DNA of 64,000 bases from Talpa occidentalis (GCF_014898055.3 NW_023601104.1:44637199-44701198); one strand, 5' to 3'; shown: positions 49,141-60,459, numbered from the stretch's first letter. A program made the numbers and translations. Notes: generated by a model not told the origin, from the sequence alone.

Positions 49141-49426
49141 TTGTTTTTTTTAAAGATTTATTCATTTATTTATACAAGCACTGGGTACAGTCAGAAGCAC
49201 GGGAGGGTGAGAGAATTCACCAGAGACAGAACAAGGAACAGAACAGGTAGACTGATGAAGTACACTGCTGAGGGGAGCAGCAGGTGCGGCAGGAGAGGTC
49301 TGCTGCACCTTGTGGGACCCTCGCAGGTGCCCCGGGATCAAACCAGTGCTGCAGAGGCTGAGGGCAGCTTCGCAGCCCAGTGCTCAACCGCTGAGCCACC
49401 AGGGGAGGCCGGAGAGAAACTTTCTT
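49121..49426 (-). mobile_element. tRNA-derived SINE, second of a back-to-back pair
   Basis: A minus-sense SINE (about 49141-49411) immediately after the first, sharing the repeat AGAGAGAAACTTTCTT at its left (49121-49136) and GGAGAGAAACTTTCTT at its right (49411-49426). It is a different subtype from its partner (TGCGGCAGGAG body), so this is a second insertion into the first copy's target duplication, not a tandem duplication. The 145-codon ORF across both copies is not a gene. Confidence 0.9.
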
Positions 49427-50410
49427 AATTGCATAATTTAAACACAGAACTTTCCTCTTTATTAAATGAATTCATTAATTCCTTTTTGTCTATGCAAAAA
49501 CTTAAGTTGTCTTATGTGCAAGACGGTTAGTCTGTACTAAGTATAGAAAATCTGCTCTGATTTTTTAAACAAAAGAAACATGAGTTATCTATTTCTTTCT
49601 AGAAGATCATTTTTAATTTTTAAGCATTCAATTTCACTAATTGAATCTTAATTCATCACCAAGCTTGAAGAAAATATTTTTCTTTGCAAAGTGTTTGTTT
49701 GTTGAAGAAATAAGCAAACAAGCAAAAAGAAACTAAATATGGAAAATTCCAGCTGCAAGCTCTATTCTCCCTCCGTGGAAGCCTCTAGTTCAAATAGGCA
49801 CTTAGATATTTTCCCTCACTATCAAGAGAATACATTATTTCTTACTGTCTTTTCCAGGATTGGACAAGAAGACAGGAATGAAAAACAATCACATGTGAAA
49901 AGAGTCAGATGAGTTTCTTCAAAGACTAGACACCAAATCATTAAAAGTTGGAATGTAGATGCATTATAAAGTTAGAGCTTCCTATCCTGTCATGTGGCTC
50001 ATTTTTTAAATTTGTGGAATAGGAAAGGTGCTTTGACTTCATTACAAATTTAGTGTGATAATTTGGAAATAGCATTTTTTTATTATGAATCATACGAAAC
50101 CTTTCCAATGCCAATATTTCAATATTTCGATATTGGAGGCATTTTATGCAGCAAGTCAGAAAGTCTTGTTCTTAAGGCAAGAATTTCAAAAAGCAATTAA
50201 TTTGGATTAATAAAAAATACATGCCAGTAAAAATACTGCATACATATTTATTATTTAGTATGTATTGGAAGTTAGTAATTTTAGACATTTATTAAACATG
50301 TATTTATTAAATAATTTTTTATGTTTGACTGACAACATTTTCTTTGAGTGAACCATGATTTGTTATCTGAAAGATTTTGCTGTAACTGCACCATTTTAAA
50401 AAAATAAACA
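49427..50410. other. AT-rich unique DNA, nothing recognised
   Basis: No feature supported. An imperfect hairpin (50107-50143) pairs ATGCCAATATTTC with a later GATATTGGAGGCAT. No RNA gene is claimed. Confidence 0.4.
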
Positions 50411-50520
50411 AGATCACCTTCTTTCCTTCCTGATTCCTTTTCTTTCTTCCCCCTTCCCTTTCTCCCTTCTTTTTTCCTCTCATCCCATCTCTTTTTCTTT
50501 TCCTTTTCTTTATCCTCTGA
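50411..50520. repeat. Polypyrimidine CT-rich tract
   Basis: About 110 bases almost entirely C and T on the plus strand, mixing TTCC, CCCTT and TTTTC units. The lysine/arginine-rich minus-strand ORF across it is a composition artefact. Confidence 0.88.
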
Positions 50521-51780
50521 AATACCCTGTGCACGAACATGATGGATGCCTCATCCTGTGAATAAACCTGCAGCGTTGATCTACAGCTGTATGCAGACCA
50601 CATCTTTCTTCTAAAGCTGCAAGGCACGAATTTAAACTCAAATCTCAGAGATTGCAGCACCTAGATTGCAGTACAAATTGGTATGACCAACCAGACCCAG
50701 CAACCATCTATCTTCATTCTTCCTGCCACCCTGTAAACTGAAACCTTTTGTAGCAAGAGGTAACTAAAATTCTGAAGTCGACTTGCAATAAAGGGAAGCA
50801 ACAACTTTAAGATTGGACTGAAATATCTGACAGCTTTCTGAAACAAAACAAAAACAAAATGTACCCAGGTTTCAGTTACGCTCTATTTGGTTTCTTTTCT
50901 TGTTAAATAAGCACTGGCATATAACTCATTAGACACCTTGTGGGCAGCCCCACAAAGATGTGGGCAGTTCAATTTAGAGTAAGTGGGAGGTGTATAATTC
51001 AGCATTTATGCTTTTGGATAAATCAGGCTTCAGCATATGAGATTTTTGCCATACACTTCAAATATTATTTCCCTAGCTGCTGGCTCAAATTTGAATTTAA
51101 ACAGGTATATAAACAATGCATGGGGGAAAAAACCCTCAAGTTTTTCTGTAACAATTTCCATTAATAATAAAACCTTTTTTGAGGCAGTAAACTGAGAGAA
51201 ACTGTTTCTCTAATTCATTCCTTCAATGGGATATGGACAGGAAAGGCTGGCACCAGAAGATTATCTGGTTAGTCCATTCCCGAGTGGTTCTAAAATATTT
51301 CTCCTTACCTTTGAGGTCATTAACTGTTGGTCAGAGAATTAATTTTTAATAGAGGACTTTAGCAGATTCTATCTGCTTGGTATCTTCTCATTTCTACCTT
51401 GCCCATGACCTTTCCTACTGCAGACAACTATGCCCAAACAGAATGATCGTGTCTCTAAGAATTGACCTAAATCTGTTCAGTGGGCAGATGGGACTGGTGA
51501 AGGGTATGGATTTTTCTTCTGTCAGGCTAAAAACAAACACCCAAACAAACAAACAAAAAGTATTTCTTGTTTGAGAATTATCCCTTCTCCCCCCAAGATG
51601 ATTAAACTATTATTAAATGTGGTTTCCACATTTATCAAAATGAGGTTCACTAATCATCAACAAGCAAAATAAAACAGCAGTATGTTATTTCTTGCCAACA
51701 AAATTCCTGAAGACTTACAAATGAATAGTAATTAGTTTACTCTTTGCCTATAACTGTATGGTGGTACTAACGTTGCTACT
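50521..51780. other. Unique DNA, balanced composition in 50.53-50.85 kb
   Basis: No gene is supported. 50530-50850 is less AT-rich than its surroundings and free of recognisable repeats. A short CAAA-type run lies at 51535-51560. Confidence 0.35.
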
Positions 51781-51789
51781 TGTGGTAGA

Positions 51790-52018
51790 CTCTTGGCAAA
51801 AATGTTTTGAATTATTCTCCTGTCTGAATACACCCCTTAGCCTAACTTTGCAACTCCTCTCGTAAAGACATAGTCTTGAATCTGGTCTGGCCTTGTGATC
51901 TACTTTGACCAATAGAATGTGGTAAAATTAAGGTTTGTGTCAAACATAAATATGTTTTTATGTCTGCATGGAAAATCCTGGACGCCTCTGTCTCTCTCCT
52001 TCTGCTCTTGGCTGTGGT
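51790..52018. repeat. Old interspersed repeat fragment, family unresolved
   Basis: Contains TGGTCTGGCCTTGTGATCTA and CTTTGACCAATAGAATGTGG, phrases of a widespread ancient mammalian repeat that I cannot name. It is cut by the L1 at about 52019, which is therefore the younger insertion. Confidence 0.45.
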
Positions 52019-52620
52019 AAAGGAACTCTCCTGCACTGTTGGTGGGAGTGCAAACTGGCCAAACACTATGGAGAGCTGTGTGGAGATTTCTGGACCTACT
52101 AAAGATAGAGCTTCCATATGATCCAGCAATTCCACTCCTAGGTATTTACCCAAAGGACACAGAAACATCCATTCCAAAGAACACCTGCACCCCTATGTTT
52201 ATAGCAGCACTGTTTACAATAGCTAAGCTTTGGAAACAGCCCAAATGCCCAAAAATAGATGACTGGATCAAGAAGATGTGGTACATATATACCATGGAAT
52301 ATTACTCAGCATTCAAAAAAGATAAACACATGCAATTTGCAGCAACATGGATGGCGCTGGAAGGGATCATGCTCAGTGAAATAAGCCAGAAAGAAAAAGA
52401 AAAATACCGGATGGTCTCACTCATAGCAGGAATCTAGAAAACTTAAATAAGGGACCAGGAAAATGAATAACTATAAGAAAGTGAAAATCAAAATCAACAA
52501 ACAACTACGAACCAGAGACACTCTAAGGGAGGTGGGGGGCGGGGAGGGGAGGGATTGGGGTCAAAATAAGGGGGTTGCAATTGTATGGGGAATATAAAAA
52601 TAAAATTTATTTTAATAAAA
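52019..52620 (+). mobile_element. 5'-truncated LINE-1, plus sense
   Basis: About 600 bp comprising the last part of L1 ORF2, a short 3' UTR with a G-rich stretch (GGTGGGGGGCGGGGAGGGGA, 52531-52550) and an AATAAAATTTATTTTAATAAAA tail. The G-rich 3' UTR is a known L1 hallmark. The right edge of the tail is about 52620; no clear target duplication was found. It is far less decayed than the L1 at 39-41 kb. Confidence 0.9.
52039..52437 (+). pseudogene. L1 ORF2 C-terminal fragment, open to natural stop
   Basis: 132 codons read without interruption and end at the expected ORF2 stop (TAG, 52435-52437). Landmarks: ELPYDPAIPLLGIYPKD near residues 24-40, MFIAALFTIAKLWKQPKCPK near 53-72, DDWIKKMWYIYTMEYYSAFK near 74-93, and a terminal SEISQKEKEKYRMVSLIAG. 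These are characteristic of the L1 ORF2 C-terminal segment, downstream of the reverse transcriptase. Upstream ORF2, including endonuclease and reverse transcriptase, is missing through 5' truncation, so the fragment is non-functional. The start methionine is arbitrary. Confidence 0.9.
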
Positions 52621-53035
52621 AGAATCATCTGTCACTGTTCTTTCAGATCATTGCTCAGTACCTTACTGCGGAATGGAGTCTGTTATTAAACCCATTCACA
52701 ATCTTCTGATTCAGGTTAAAAATACTGGTTTTTCCAATCACCCTTAGAGAGACTGATTCCTATCACCTAATTAATTCCATGTATTACTTTTTTTTCAGAT
52801 AAACATTTTTTACCAAATGCTGTATAATCTGTGCAAGGCCAGACTTGGATGGGAGTAAGTAAGGGTAAGTGAGGCACTTGTCTCAGGTGCAAAATTTAAT
52901 GAGACACCAAAACCACATTTTCTAAGAGAAAAGTTTAATGCACAATGAAAAAAAAAATCAAAGTTGATGCTAAAAACAAAAACCCATTATAGAAAAATAT
53001 TGAAATTTTAAATAAAGACTGAATGTATATAAAAC
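52621..53035. other. Unique AT-rich DNA, nothing recognised
   Basis: No feature supported between the L1 tail and the next MIR. Confidence 0.4.
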
Positions 53036-53039
53036 CACA

Positions 53040-53260
53040 TAGCATGAGCTTTGGGATAAGTACATCAAAATTCCATGTCTTCATTTTGCCACTTTTACTT
53101 GTGAGGTCACAGAAAGTTTATCCTCTCTATGTCTTGTTTTCTAATCCATGTAATGGGACTACTGTTTTCATTAGGTCATTTGAAGGATTACATAAGATGA
53201 GGCATCAAAGTGCTTAATGTGTTCTTACCACACATAAGACTCACTGAGTGGTAGTATTTT
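53040..53260 (+). repeat. MIR, plus sense
   Basis: Order AAATTCCATGTCTTC, TTTGCCACTTTTACTTGTGA, CCTCTCTATGTCTTG, AATCCATGTAATGGGACTAC, GGATTACATAAGATGAGGC, AAGTGCTTAATGTG. A nearly complete MIR with loss at the 3' end. Confidence 0.7.
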
Positions 53261-54415
53261 TTCAACATATTTTCTATGTATTATTTTCCTTTTTTAAATT
53301 TATCATTCACTGAGAATTTTTTTTTTTTTAGTTCTTATCATTGTTCTTAGGATTGCTCTTGACAATGTTTTTGGAATTATGCATATAATTGTGAGCAAAA
53401 ACATGCATAGGTGTGACATCAAGGAACTTCCATTTCCATAGGGAAGAGAGACAGTAATCAATCACAAGTCAGCATTTAAAAAACAATTGTGTTAAATATA
53501 TTATAGAAGGATTTTACCTAATCAGGCATTACTTCCCTATATAATGTGAAATGTAGTCCCCATTTGTCAAACTGTCAGGTGAAATGGAGAAAAAATGTGT
53601 CATACCTAGAGAATAGTTCTTTGCAAATGTTTGAGTAAAGGAATGTTTGAAGACATTGGGAGAGGTCAAGGATGCCAATTGCTCTATCCATTGGATTTAG
53701 TGACCCAGAGGTCATTGCTCTGACAAATAGGTGATTAGGGAGAGTCATGGCTCTAGGATTGACATAAATGAAAAAAGAAGGGAGATAATACATGGAGACA
53801 TGAAGTAGCAGTATTTCTATTATAGAGAGCATTTTTTTCCTGAGGTACTAGATAAAGACAAGATAGGTTGATTTAGAATTAGTTGTTTAGAATAAACATT
53901 TTGACCAATTTTATGTAATTTGTTCAGGACTAGACTGGGCAGGGATAAGTAAAGCAAGCAAATAGAAGTAAGTTTTTTTTTTTTTTTTTGAATGTTTGCT
54001 GATTGAAGAGACTTGATGGTGTTTAAAATACACAGCAGGAAGTTTTCATTTCAGAGGGAGGGATTAAATACACAACAGTGAGGAAAGGCATGGGTTTCAA
54101 ATCATCATCTCTTGGTGAAGAAGCAGTGGATCTCCAATTCTGATATAGAGGATAGGGTAGTTGCAGACAGAGCTGATATGTGTTCTGCAATGTGGACATG
54201 AGAGCAAACTTCTATCATAAAATCAGAGGTGTCTTCCTGTGATTGTAGTCAGTAAATTCAGTTTCACCCCCAAATACCAATGTGGGGTCTTTATATGCTA
54301 TTATACCATCCTGCTAAGTGATAAGGGACTTCCTTTGGTCCTATGAGTTGTCTTTGGTGAAGCTGGGAAGAAGGTCCTAATGAAGTAGTAATGATGGTAA
54401 ATGAAAATTCCTGAC
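53261..54415. other. AT-rich DNA with ancient-repeat remnants
   Basis: 53330-53530 resembles the unresolved ancient repeat seen at 24.2 kb (AATTGTGAGCAAAAACATG, AAGGAACTTCCATTTCC). Poly(T) runs lie at 53318-53330 and 53972-53988. No gene. Confidence 0.4.
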
Positions 54416-54424
54416 ATTTCTAAT

Positions 54425-54690
54425 AACATTAGTTTTCTATTGTGGTTGTAACAATTCAGTGGTATAAACAATACAGATTTATAATTTTAACTGTTCTATA
54501 TATTGGAAAGCTAACATGTATTTCATTGGGCTAAGATCAAGGTATTGTTGTGTTGCATTCCTTTCAGAGGATCTAGGGAAGAATCTATTCCCTTACCTGT
54601 CCCAGATTCTAGAGGCTACCTACTGTCCTTGATTTATGGTTCCCTTCTTCCATCTTCAAAGCCAGTAATCTTGACCTGAGCGGTATTTAA
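54425..54690 (-). mobile_element. LTR-type old repeat (MaLR-like), minus sense
   Basis: TTAGTTTTCTATTGTGGTTG, GTAACAATTCAGTGGTATAA, GCTAAGATCAAGGTATTG, GCATTCCTTTCAGAGGATCT, CCCAGATTCTAGAGGCTACC and CCATCTTCAAAGCCAGTAAT follow the order of a common LTR-like mammalian repeat read in reverse. The family is uncertain. Confidence 0.5.
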
Positions 54691-55213
54691 ATGGAAATAA
54701 TTACATGTTCATTTGGACTGCTCATCAAGTAGTTATGAATAGTAAGCTCCTCTCAATATGCTCTCCTAACTTGAGATCCTAGTCTTTTCTCCACTGCTTT
54801 GGGAACTTCCAACTCCTTTATTTTATGGCACAAAAACACTTTGCCTTCTCTGGCAATCTCCATAGTTTACAGTTCAGATTAAAGGATACTTAAATAAATA
54901 GAAAAAATTGTGAGAGCACTCTGTCTTTTAAAACAGAATGATTTGGGTACCACAACTTGTAAAGGGATAATTGGGATAGGCTATTGACATTGTGGTGCTG
55001 TCCTGAGGAATTCATCATCCCTTACCTCCATATCCAAAATGGGTTGAATAGAATCGACAGAAATGATTTCTTCTGAAACAGCAAAAACATACAAGCAAGA
55101 ACCCAAATATAGTCTGATTGACCTCCTTTGTTAAAGACCATTCTTCTCATATATACATACATATATACATACATATGGTAGGTAGTATAAATAAATATAT
55201 GTAGTAAAATATA
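54691..55213. other. Unique AT-rich DNA with a TACA/TATA simple repeat
   Basis: A TATACATACA-type tetranucleotide run lies at 55150-55178. Nothing else was recognised. Confidence 0.4.
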
Positions 55214-55476
55214 TTTTTTAAAGATTTATTCATTTATTTATACAAGCACTGGGTACAGTCAGAAGTGTGGGAGGGTGAGAGAATTCACCAGAGCCAGAGC
55301 GGGGAACAGAACATGCAGGCCGGCAAAATACACTGCTGAGGGGAGCAGCAGGCAGCAGGAGAGGTCTGTGTGCCATGTGGCACCCTCGCAGGTGGCTGGG
55401 GATCAAACCAGTGCTGCAGAAGCTGCGGGCAGCCTCGCAACCCAGCGCTCAGCTGCTGCGCCACCGGGGAGGCCCC
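55214..55476 (-). mobile_element. tRNA-derived SINE, minus sense
   Basis: Full length, intermediate subtype (CGGCAAAATAC, GGCAGCAGGAG). Head ends CCACCGGGGAGGCCCC. The B-box-like GGGGATCAAACC has one change from the best copies. A convincing target duplication could not be defined. Confidence 0.88.
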
Positions 55477-57640
55477 AGATTTTTGAGGAAATAAAATAAA
55501 TACCAGGGGCTACTTAAAGTCACATTCAGGCAGAAATGCTCTGTTATTATTAATGTCAAAGAGTAATTATAAGTAATTGATGCAGTACTGTGCTCTAAAA
55601 CTTATAATTCCCTTCCAGAAAACAAAACCATTGGCAAATATTCCAATCTCTTGTGGAGTGTTAAACTAAATTATCCTTAGAAATCACTGATACATTATGC
55701 TGAGGGAGAAGGGACATTTGCTCTTTTACCTATTAAGCTGAAGGCCTTGGAATAATGTCCCCAACATCCTGTGATGCAAGACAGAAAACTTAATATAATT
55801 GACTTTAAATTAAAGAGATTCTTTAAAAGAAAGGAAAGCAGGTAGAGCTGAGAATTTCCATTAGGACAAGTTGGCCTCTGGAAGCAACATTTGGAGATTG
55901 AAGTGCGCAGGATTTTGTATATGCTCTGTTTAGAGTCTGAAAACAAAACATGGTCAACAACAGTCTTTGGTGGAGTTGCCATCTAGGACTGAGAGACAGT
56001 TTACTTGTAGCTTTAATATATTATACATTAATTTCCAATATCAAAGAAATGATCACTCAGAAAACAATTTTTAGCTTCCTGATTTAAGCATTGTGGCAAG
56101 TGACTAGAGACACAAAAAGAGACTAATACATGTTGCTGAAGGTTAACAACTTGGGAGGATAAATTTGTAAATCTAAAACATCATTGTAGTGAGCTGGATT
56201 TTGATTAATTTTAATACAGGAGGAGACATTTGCCAGGCAGATAAATGGGGATGGAGAGGATCCATTTACTCATGATTAGAGAGTTTAATACCAAACAGAA
56301 TGACTGATATTGGAAAAGACAAGAAAGGATTTAATGGACCTGTGTGCCAGGCAATGTAACAGTGACTGGAACATACCATTCAAGCAGAGGTAAGAACAGT
56401 AAGAACTGAAGATGAAAAGATAGCACCATGTAGAGGATATTTAAGCCTTGTGACAGAATTTTAAAATCAGTTATTTGTGTGTCAATTTTATAGCTAACTT
56501 TTTTGCATAGTTCATGGACTGTTTGGTTTGATACTTTCTACAAGTCAACCCAATTTTTAATTGCATGAACTTATTTCCAATTTTTTCATGAATCCTATAA
56601 ATAGAAAGTTAGTACATCGTGCTATAAATTATAAATGGAAAATGAGGTCTTAAAACTATTCAATGTCATTAAAGGCTAATCAAATTATAGTTATCTGCCA
56701 ATTAGCATCTTAAGATTGTAGGTGCCATTCACTGAATTAACTGAGGATGGTTAAAAAAAACAACAATATTGTGGAGAAGATAATGATGTGAACTTGCGGT
56801 GTGATACCTTTGAAAGTGCCAGTGTTTGGGCACTCAGGAAGAACTTAGAATCAAAGGCAGTTCTAGATGTTTAACTCAGGGTCATATCAACTTAGATAGG
56901 TAGAAGTTGACACTTCAGTAATGAATGACCATAAAGACTGGTAAGATTCTAATTAACCAGTGAGCAAATTAATCACTCAATGAGCAGATTCATCTAAGTA
57001 ATCAGAATCACCTAGATTAAAAAAGACTAAAGATAATGTTTTTTTTCTTTTTTTCTTTCTTTCTCCTTCTCCACTCCATATTACAATTCAGCAGTAACCA
57101 AAATTGTCTTACATTAAGCAAGGGCAGAATTCATGAAGACCCATTTTTCTTTGGGGCATGTCATCTTACCTCAAGGTGATGAATTTCTTTTCTCTCCTTT
57201 CTTGCCTGATGTCCCGAAATAGCCATGGCTGGATTCTGGCCTGGGACTTTCATATTTTTATGGAGATGCCCTGCATATTGAGTTCTTACCCGCATGCATT
57301 CCTGTGGGAACTTCCTGGTATCATCTTTGAACTGACATGTATTTCTTTAAGGCATTGCTCCCTCTGATTAATAAACTGATGTTAGAAGGAATAAATATTA
57401 AGAAGTTTTAGTAATATATCAATGTAAAAGGTATTTCTTAGATCAGCAAAAGCAGGAATATTTTAACAATGACCTTCTGGAGGCATTATCTTTACTCTTC
57501 TCATCTAACCTGTCATTGTCACTAAATGCCAGTGAATTTCTGAACAAATGTGTGAGAAGTCATATTCTGCTCTTTCAGTCCATGGTGACAGATAATTTCA
57601 GCTCCAATTTTTCTTTGTATTTTTTTTTTCTTCTGTAAAA
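55477..57640. other. AT-rich unique DNA, nothing recognised
   Basis: No gene, RNA or named repeat could be supported. A CT-rich patch lies at 57041-57076. Confidence 0.4.
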
Positions 57641-58026
57641 TGTCCCAGTTCTTCTATAATTTATAAACAGAATTTATACCAAGGGGTGGGTGGGGAATTA
57701 CACAGGGTGGGGGTGAACTGACTAATATGTGGAAGCCCCTCCTTGCCATTCCCTCAGAGCTGCCTCTTTCAGAGGTTGGCTGGGCATCTCTGCCCCTGGT
57801 GTCCAGAATCCTCCATGCCCCTGGTGTCCAAAATTCTTTCCAAGACTCCAGGACCATTGGGCTCACTGGCCCAAATCTGAGGCCTCAGCTGCTGGGGTTC
57901 CCCACCCTTCTGTTCGAACAGGTGGACTAGTGACCCCTACTCTGATATCCTGACAAACAAATGAACTGCCCTATCAACCAGAGGCACCATACCAGAACAA
58001 GAAGTGTCAAATCCTGATTAATAATT
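57641..58026. other. GC-richer segment upstream of an LTR-like element
   Basis: A 57.66-57.95 kb stretch with higher GC than its surroundings. It contains a local duplication (GCCCCTGGTGTCCAGAAT at 57791-57808 and GCCCCTGGTGTCCAAAAT at 57817-57834, separated by CCTCCAT). It could be U3 sequence of a longer LTR or unrelated. Overlapping ORFs of 67-74 codons on both strands reflect lack of stops in GC-rich DNA. Confidence 0.35.
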
Positions 58027-58290
58027 GTCTTACAATTTCCTGATGTGGGAAGGCCAAGACATAGCCCAACCCATAACGAACTATGATGTTACTCCCTCTG
58101 CCCTGCCACATGCACCTGTTCTTTTAAAACTTTTCTTCTTAATTCCCCTTAGGAACCAGGTCAAAATTCTTCTTCCTAATACTGTTTTTCCTCATGCCTG
58201 AGCCTTTAATAAAAAGCCTTGCTTGGTTTACGCAAAAAATCTCTAGTGAATTATTCCTCATTAAGAGTCTCCAGACCCACATATTTTGCA
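58027..58290 (+). mobile_element. LTR-like segment with polyadenylation signal
   Basis: Starts TGTCTTACA and ends ATATTTTGCA. It contains CTATGATGTTACTCCCTCTG, a promoter-like GTTCTTTTAAAACTTTTC, then TTTAATAAAAAGCCTTGC (58205-58222) with a downstream CTCATTAAGAG region. The order U3, TATA-like, AATAAA, short U5 and TG...CA ends suggests a class I-like ERV LTR. No target duplication was confirmed and the left edge could lie further upstream. Confidence 0.45.
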
Positions 58291-59285
58291 GGTTTGCAAT
58301 GCATATAAAGTCTCTGGATATATGATGTACCTATTTTAGTGTTGGATTTGATTTGGTCTTTGTTGAGGCTTCCAGATCTCTTAGCTCTGATTGAAAAATT
58401 TGAAAAGGTTTATAGAGCTCCAAATTGAGCACCAAAAGATTTAGTGAGCACCAGACATTTTTGAGACAAGTAGCCATTAATTTGAAATATTTTTTATTCT
58501 TAATGTGCCTTTCCATTTCTATTATTTTGCCACCTATAACTGGTTGCAGTATTCTAACCTGCTAAAGCTATGTTTGAAGCAAATTTGACAGAGAAACACA
58601 ACTTATAAACCACATCAAAGCAGTGAGTCTCAGGGGTGGAGGACTTACTCTCCTTTGGCTTGACAATGGCCTCCAAAGTTCCTCCTGTGCTACTCCCAAA
58701 GAACGCAAGTGTAGTCAATTACAATTTAAATGTGAATTAACTCATCTAGACTACTCTCAGAAATATTAGTTTAACACAGAAAAATGTATGGATTAAATAT
58801 TTGTAATGGGTGAAGGTATCTTTGCCTTGCTCCAAATCTGTTGTTTTCATGTCTTGACTATATCTATACTCATCTCCTTTTCCTGGCCTTCAAGTAGCCC
58901 TTGCTTTCCTTGGACTAAATGAATTTCTTGCTACTCTTTGGCATGATTCTGAAATAGACTAATTTTCTCTACCTTGAGAATTCAACTCTGATTCCTGCCA
59001 TGGTACATCTGATTTGATGAATCCATTGTTTCATGAATGTTATCTCCATGCTTTTTCTTTATCTTGTTCAGGATCAAGTATCAGTTTCTTCTTGATTGAA
59101 TTCTTCCAACTCTATTGTTTTTAAAGTCTTAGAAAATTAAGCATTAAATTGTTCATTGTTTTGTCTTACTTGCTATTATTTTATGAAAGGCATTTTGACT
59201 CTTACACTATTTCCTTGATGGCTATGTATCATCAACATGAGAAAAACCCTTAATTTATCTTATCCTCTTTAACAAATGTGTCTAC
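58291..59285. other. AT-rich unique DNA, nothing certain
   Basis: 58840-59110 has the CT-rich texture of a decayed L2 (CTCATCTCCTTTTCCTGGCC), at low confidence. No gene. Confidence 0.35.
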
Positions 59286-59289
59286 ATAA

Positions 59290-59553
59290 TCAAAACCCTT
59301 TACAACTGCCATAATTTACATAGTACTCAAGGCTTGGTGGTACCTCCATTTTGAAAACTTTGTTCTTTAACGATTTTCCAACTGGCATAAAATCATGAAG
59401 ACCATAATATGATTTAGCAATGTCTGCTTTAGTACTGCTCACATTAGTTTTTGCCTTCAGTGCCATATTCCTTACTTCCTCTGGACTATAGGCTGAGTAA
59501 TGGACCCTTGACTCCACAGGGGCATTCCGATTTCTTCCATACCTTGCACACAT
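59290..59553 (-). pseudogene. Unassigned 87-codon ORF, possible retrocopy remnant
   Basis: Minus-strand ORF of 87 codons whose product is not low complexity: a basic N-terminus (RYGRNRN near residues 4-10), VHYSAYSPEEVRNMALKAKT near 17-36, and KMEVPPSLEYYVNYGSCKGF at the end. It reads more like a real protein fragment than neighbouring ORFs, but I do not recognise a family. No splice-site pattern, promoter or poly(A) tail marks it as a gene or a clear processed pseudogene. It may be a decayed coding remnant or chance. Confidence 0.2.
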
Positions 59554-60160
59554 TATACCCAGTTTTAGAAAATCTGGTTCTCCAAATCATGTTCTCAGAG
59601 GGGCAGAAATTTGATTAAAGATTGTGCTAACATCCAAGAGAATCAGATTCGTTGGATGGAGACTAAAAAATGGATTTCTGGGTAATTGTTAGTGCTCTGA
59701 AGTCAGAAAAAACAGAAAGAGATCATAGGGAAATATTCATCTAAAAAATCCAGAGGAGATAGTTGAGACCTTAAGAACTGGAAGCTGACAAAGGTCAGGG
59801 AAATGTTTAGGTCTCTGAACACTAACAAGGTTTAAACTGATGAAGAAGAACCTGAGGACAAACCAGTAACAAGGACAGGAATCCACGTATTTGGACTAAG
59901 TAAGGGAGACAGAGATATAAAAGGGACTCTCTAGGGACAAAAAGAAATCCAGGACTTAGGTCCAAGATCTTGAATTCTGAGTTGATAGTATAAAGAGTTT
60001 ATACTTAATAGAATAATTAATTAAATTACTAGGAATAATGTCTTTTTTATTGGTTCCAGAATAGTAATCAGGGGCTTCTCTGAGTATGTAGTAAGCACTT
60101 AGTGATTGGTGATATGTGCTTGCATTTTTAGAATCTTAAACTGAACCAGCCGATATTTTC
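59554..60160. other. Unique DNA, nothing recognised
   Basis: No feature supported. If the ORF at 59290-59553 is a retrocopy, this is where its upstream portion would lie on the minus strand; I see no clear continuation. Confidence 0.35.
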
Positions 60161-60162
60161 TA

Positions 60163-60459
60163 TTATGTTTATCCTTTTTTTCTTAAAGATTTATTTATTA
60201 ATGCATACAAGAGCTGGGGTACAGGCCAGAGATACAAGGGTGAGAGGATTCACCAGACACAGAGTAGGGAACAGAACAGGCAGACTGGCTGAAACACACT
60301 GCTGAGGGCAGTAGCGGGTGAGACAGGAGAGGTCTGCTGCACCATGTGGGTTACTCCCTGGCCAGCTGGAGAGCGAACTTGTGCTGCAGAGGCTGCAGAT
60401 TGCTTTATAGTGCTGTGCTTAACCCCTTGCATTACCAGGGAGGCCCTTTTATGTTTATC
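60163..60459 (-). mobile_element. tRNA-derived SINE, divergent subtype
   Basis: A minus-sense SINE (60174-60446) flanked by TTATGTTTATC (60163-60173 and 60449-60459). It carries GGGTGAGACAGGAG and GCTGCACCATGTGGG, the divergent subtype shared with 4.1, 7.1, 40.4 and 48.9 kb. The head shows several changes (TTGCATTACCAGGGAGGCCC), so it is probably inactive. Confidence 0.9.

Noticed and set aside
48991..49428. 145-codon plus-strand ORF
   Set aside because: It runs through the two adjacent minus-sense SINEs and matches translated SINE sequence seen at other copies, so it is not a gene.
50319..50660. 113-codon Lys/Arg/Glu-rich minus-strand ORF
   Set aside because: The charged run is the translation of a polypyrimidine tract.
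52039..52437. 132-codon ORF as a host gene
   Set aside because: Its residues are those of the L1 ORF2 C-terminus, and it sits in a 5'-truncated L1.
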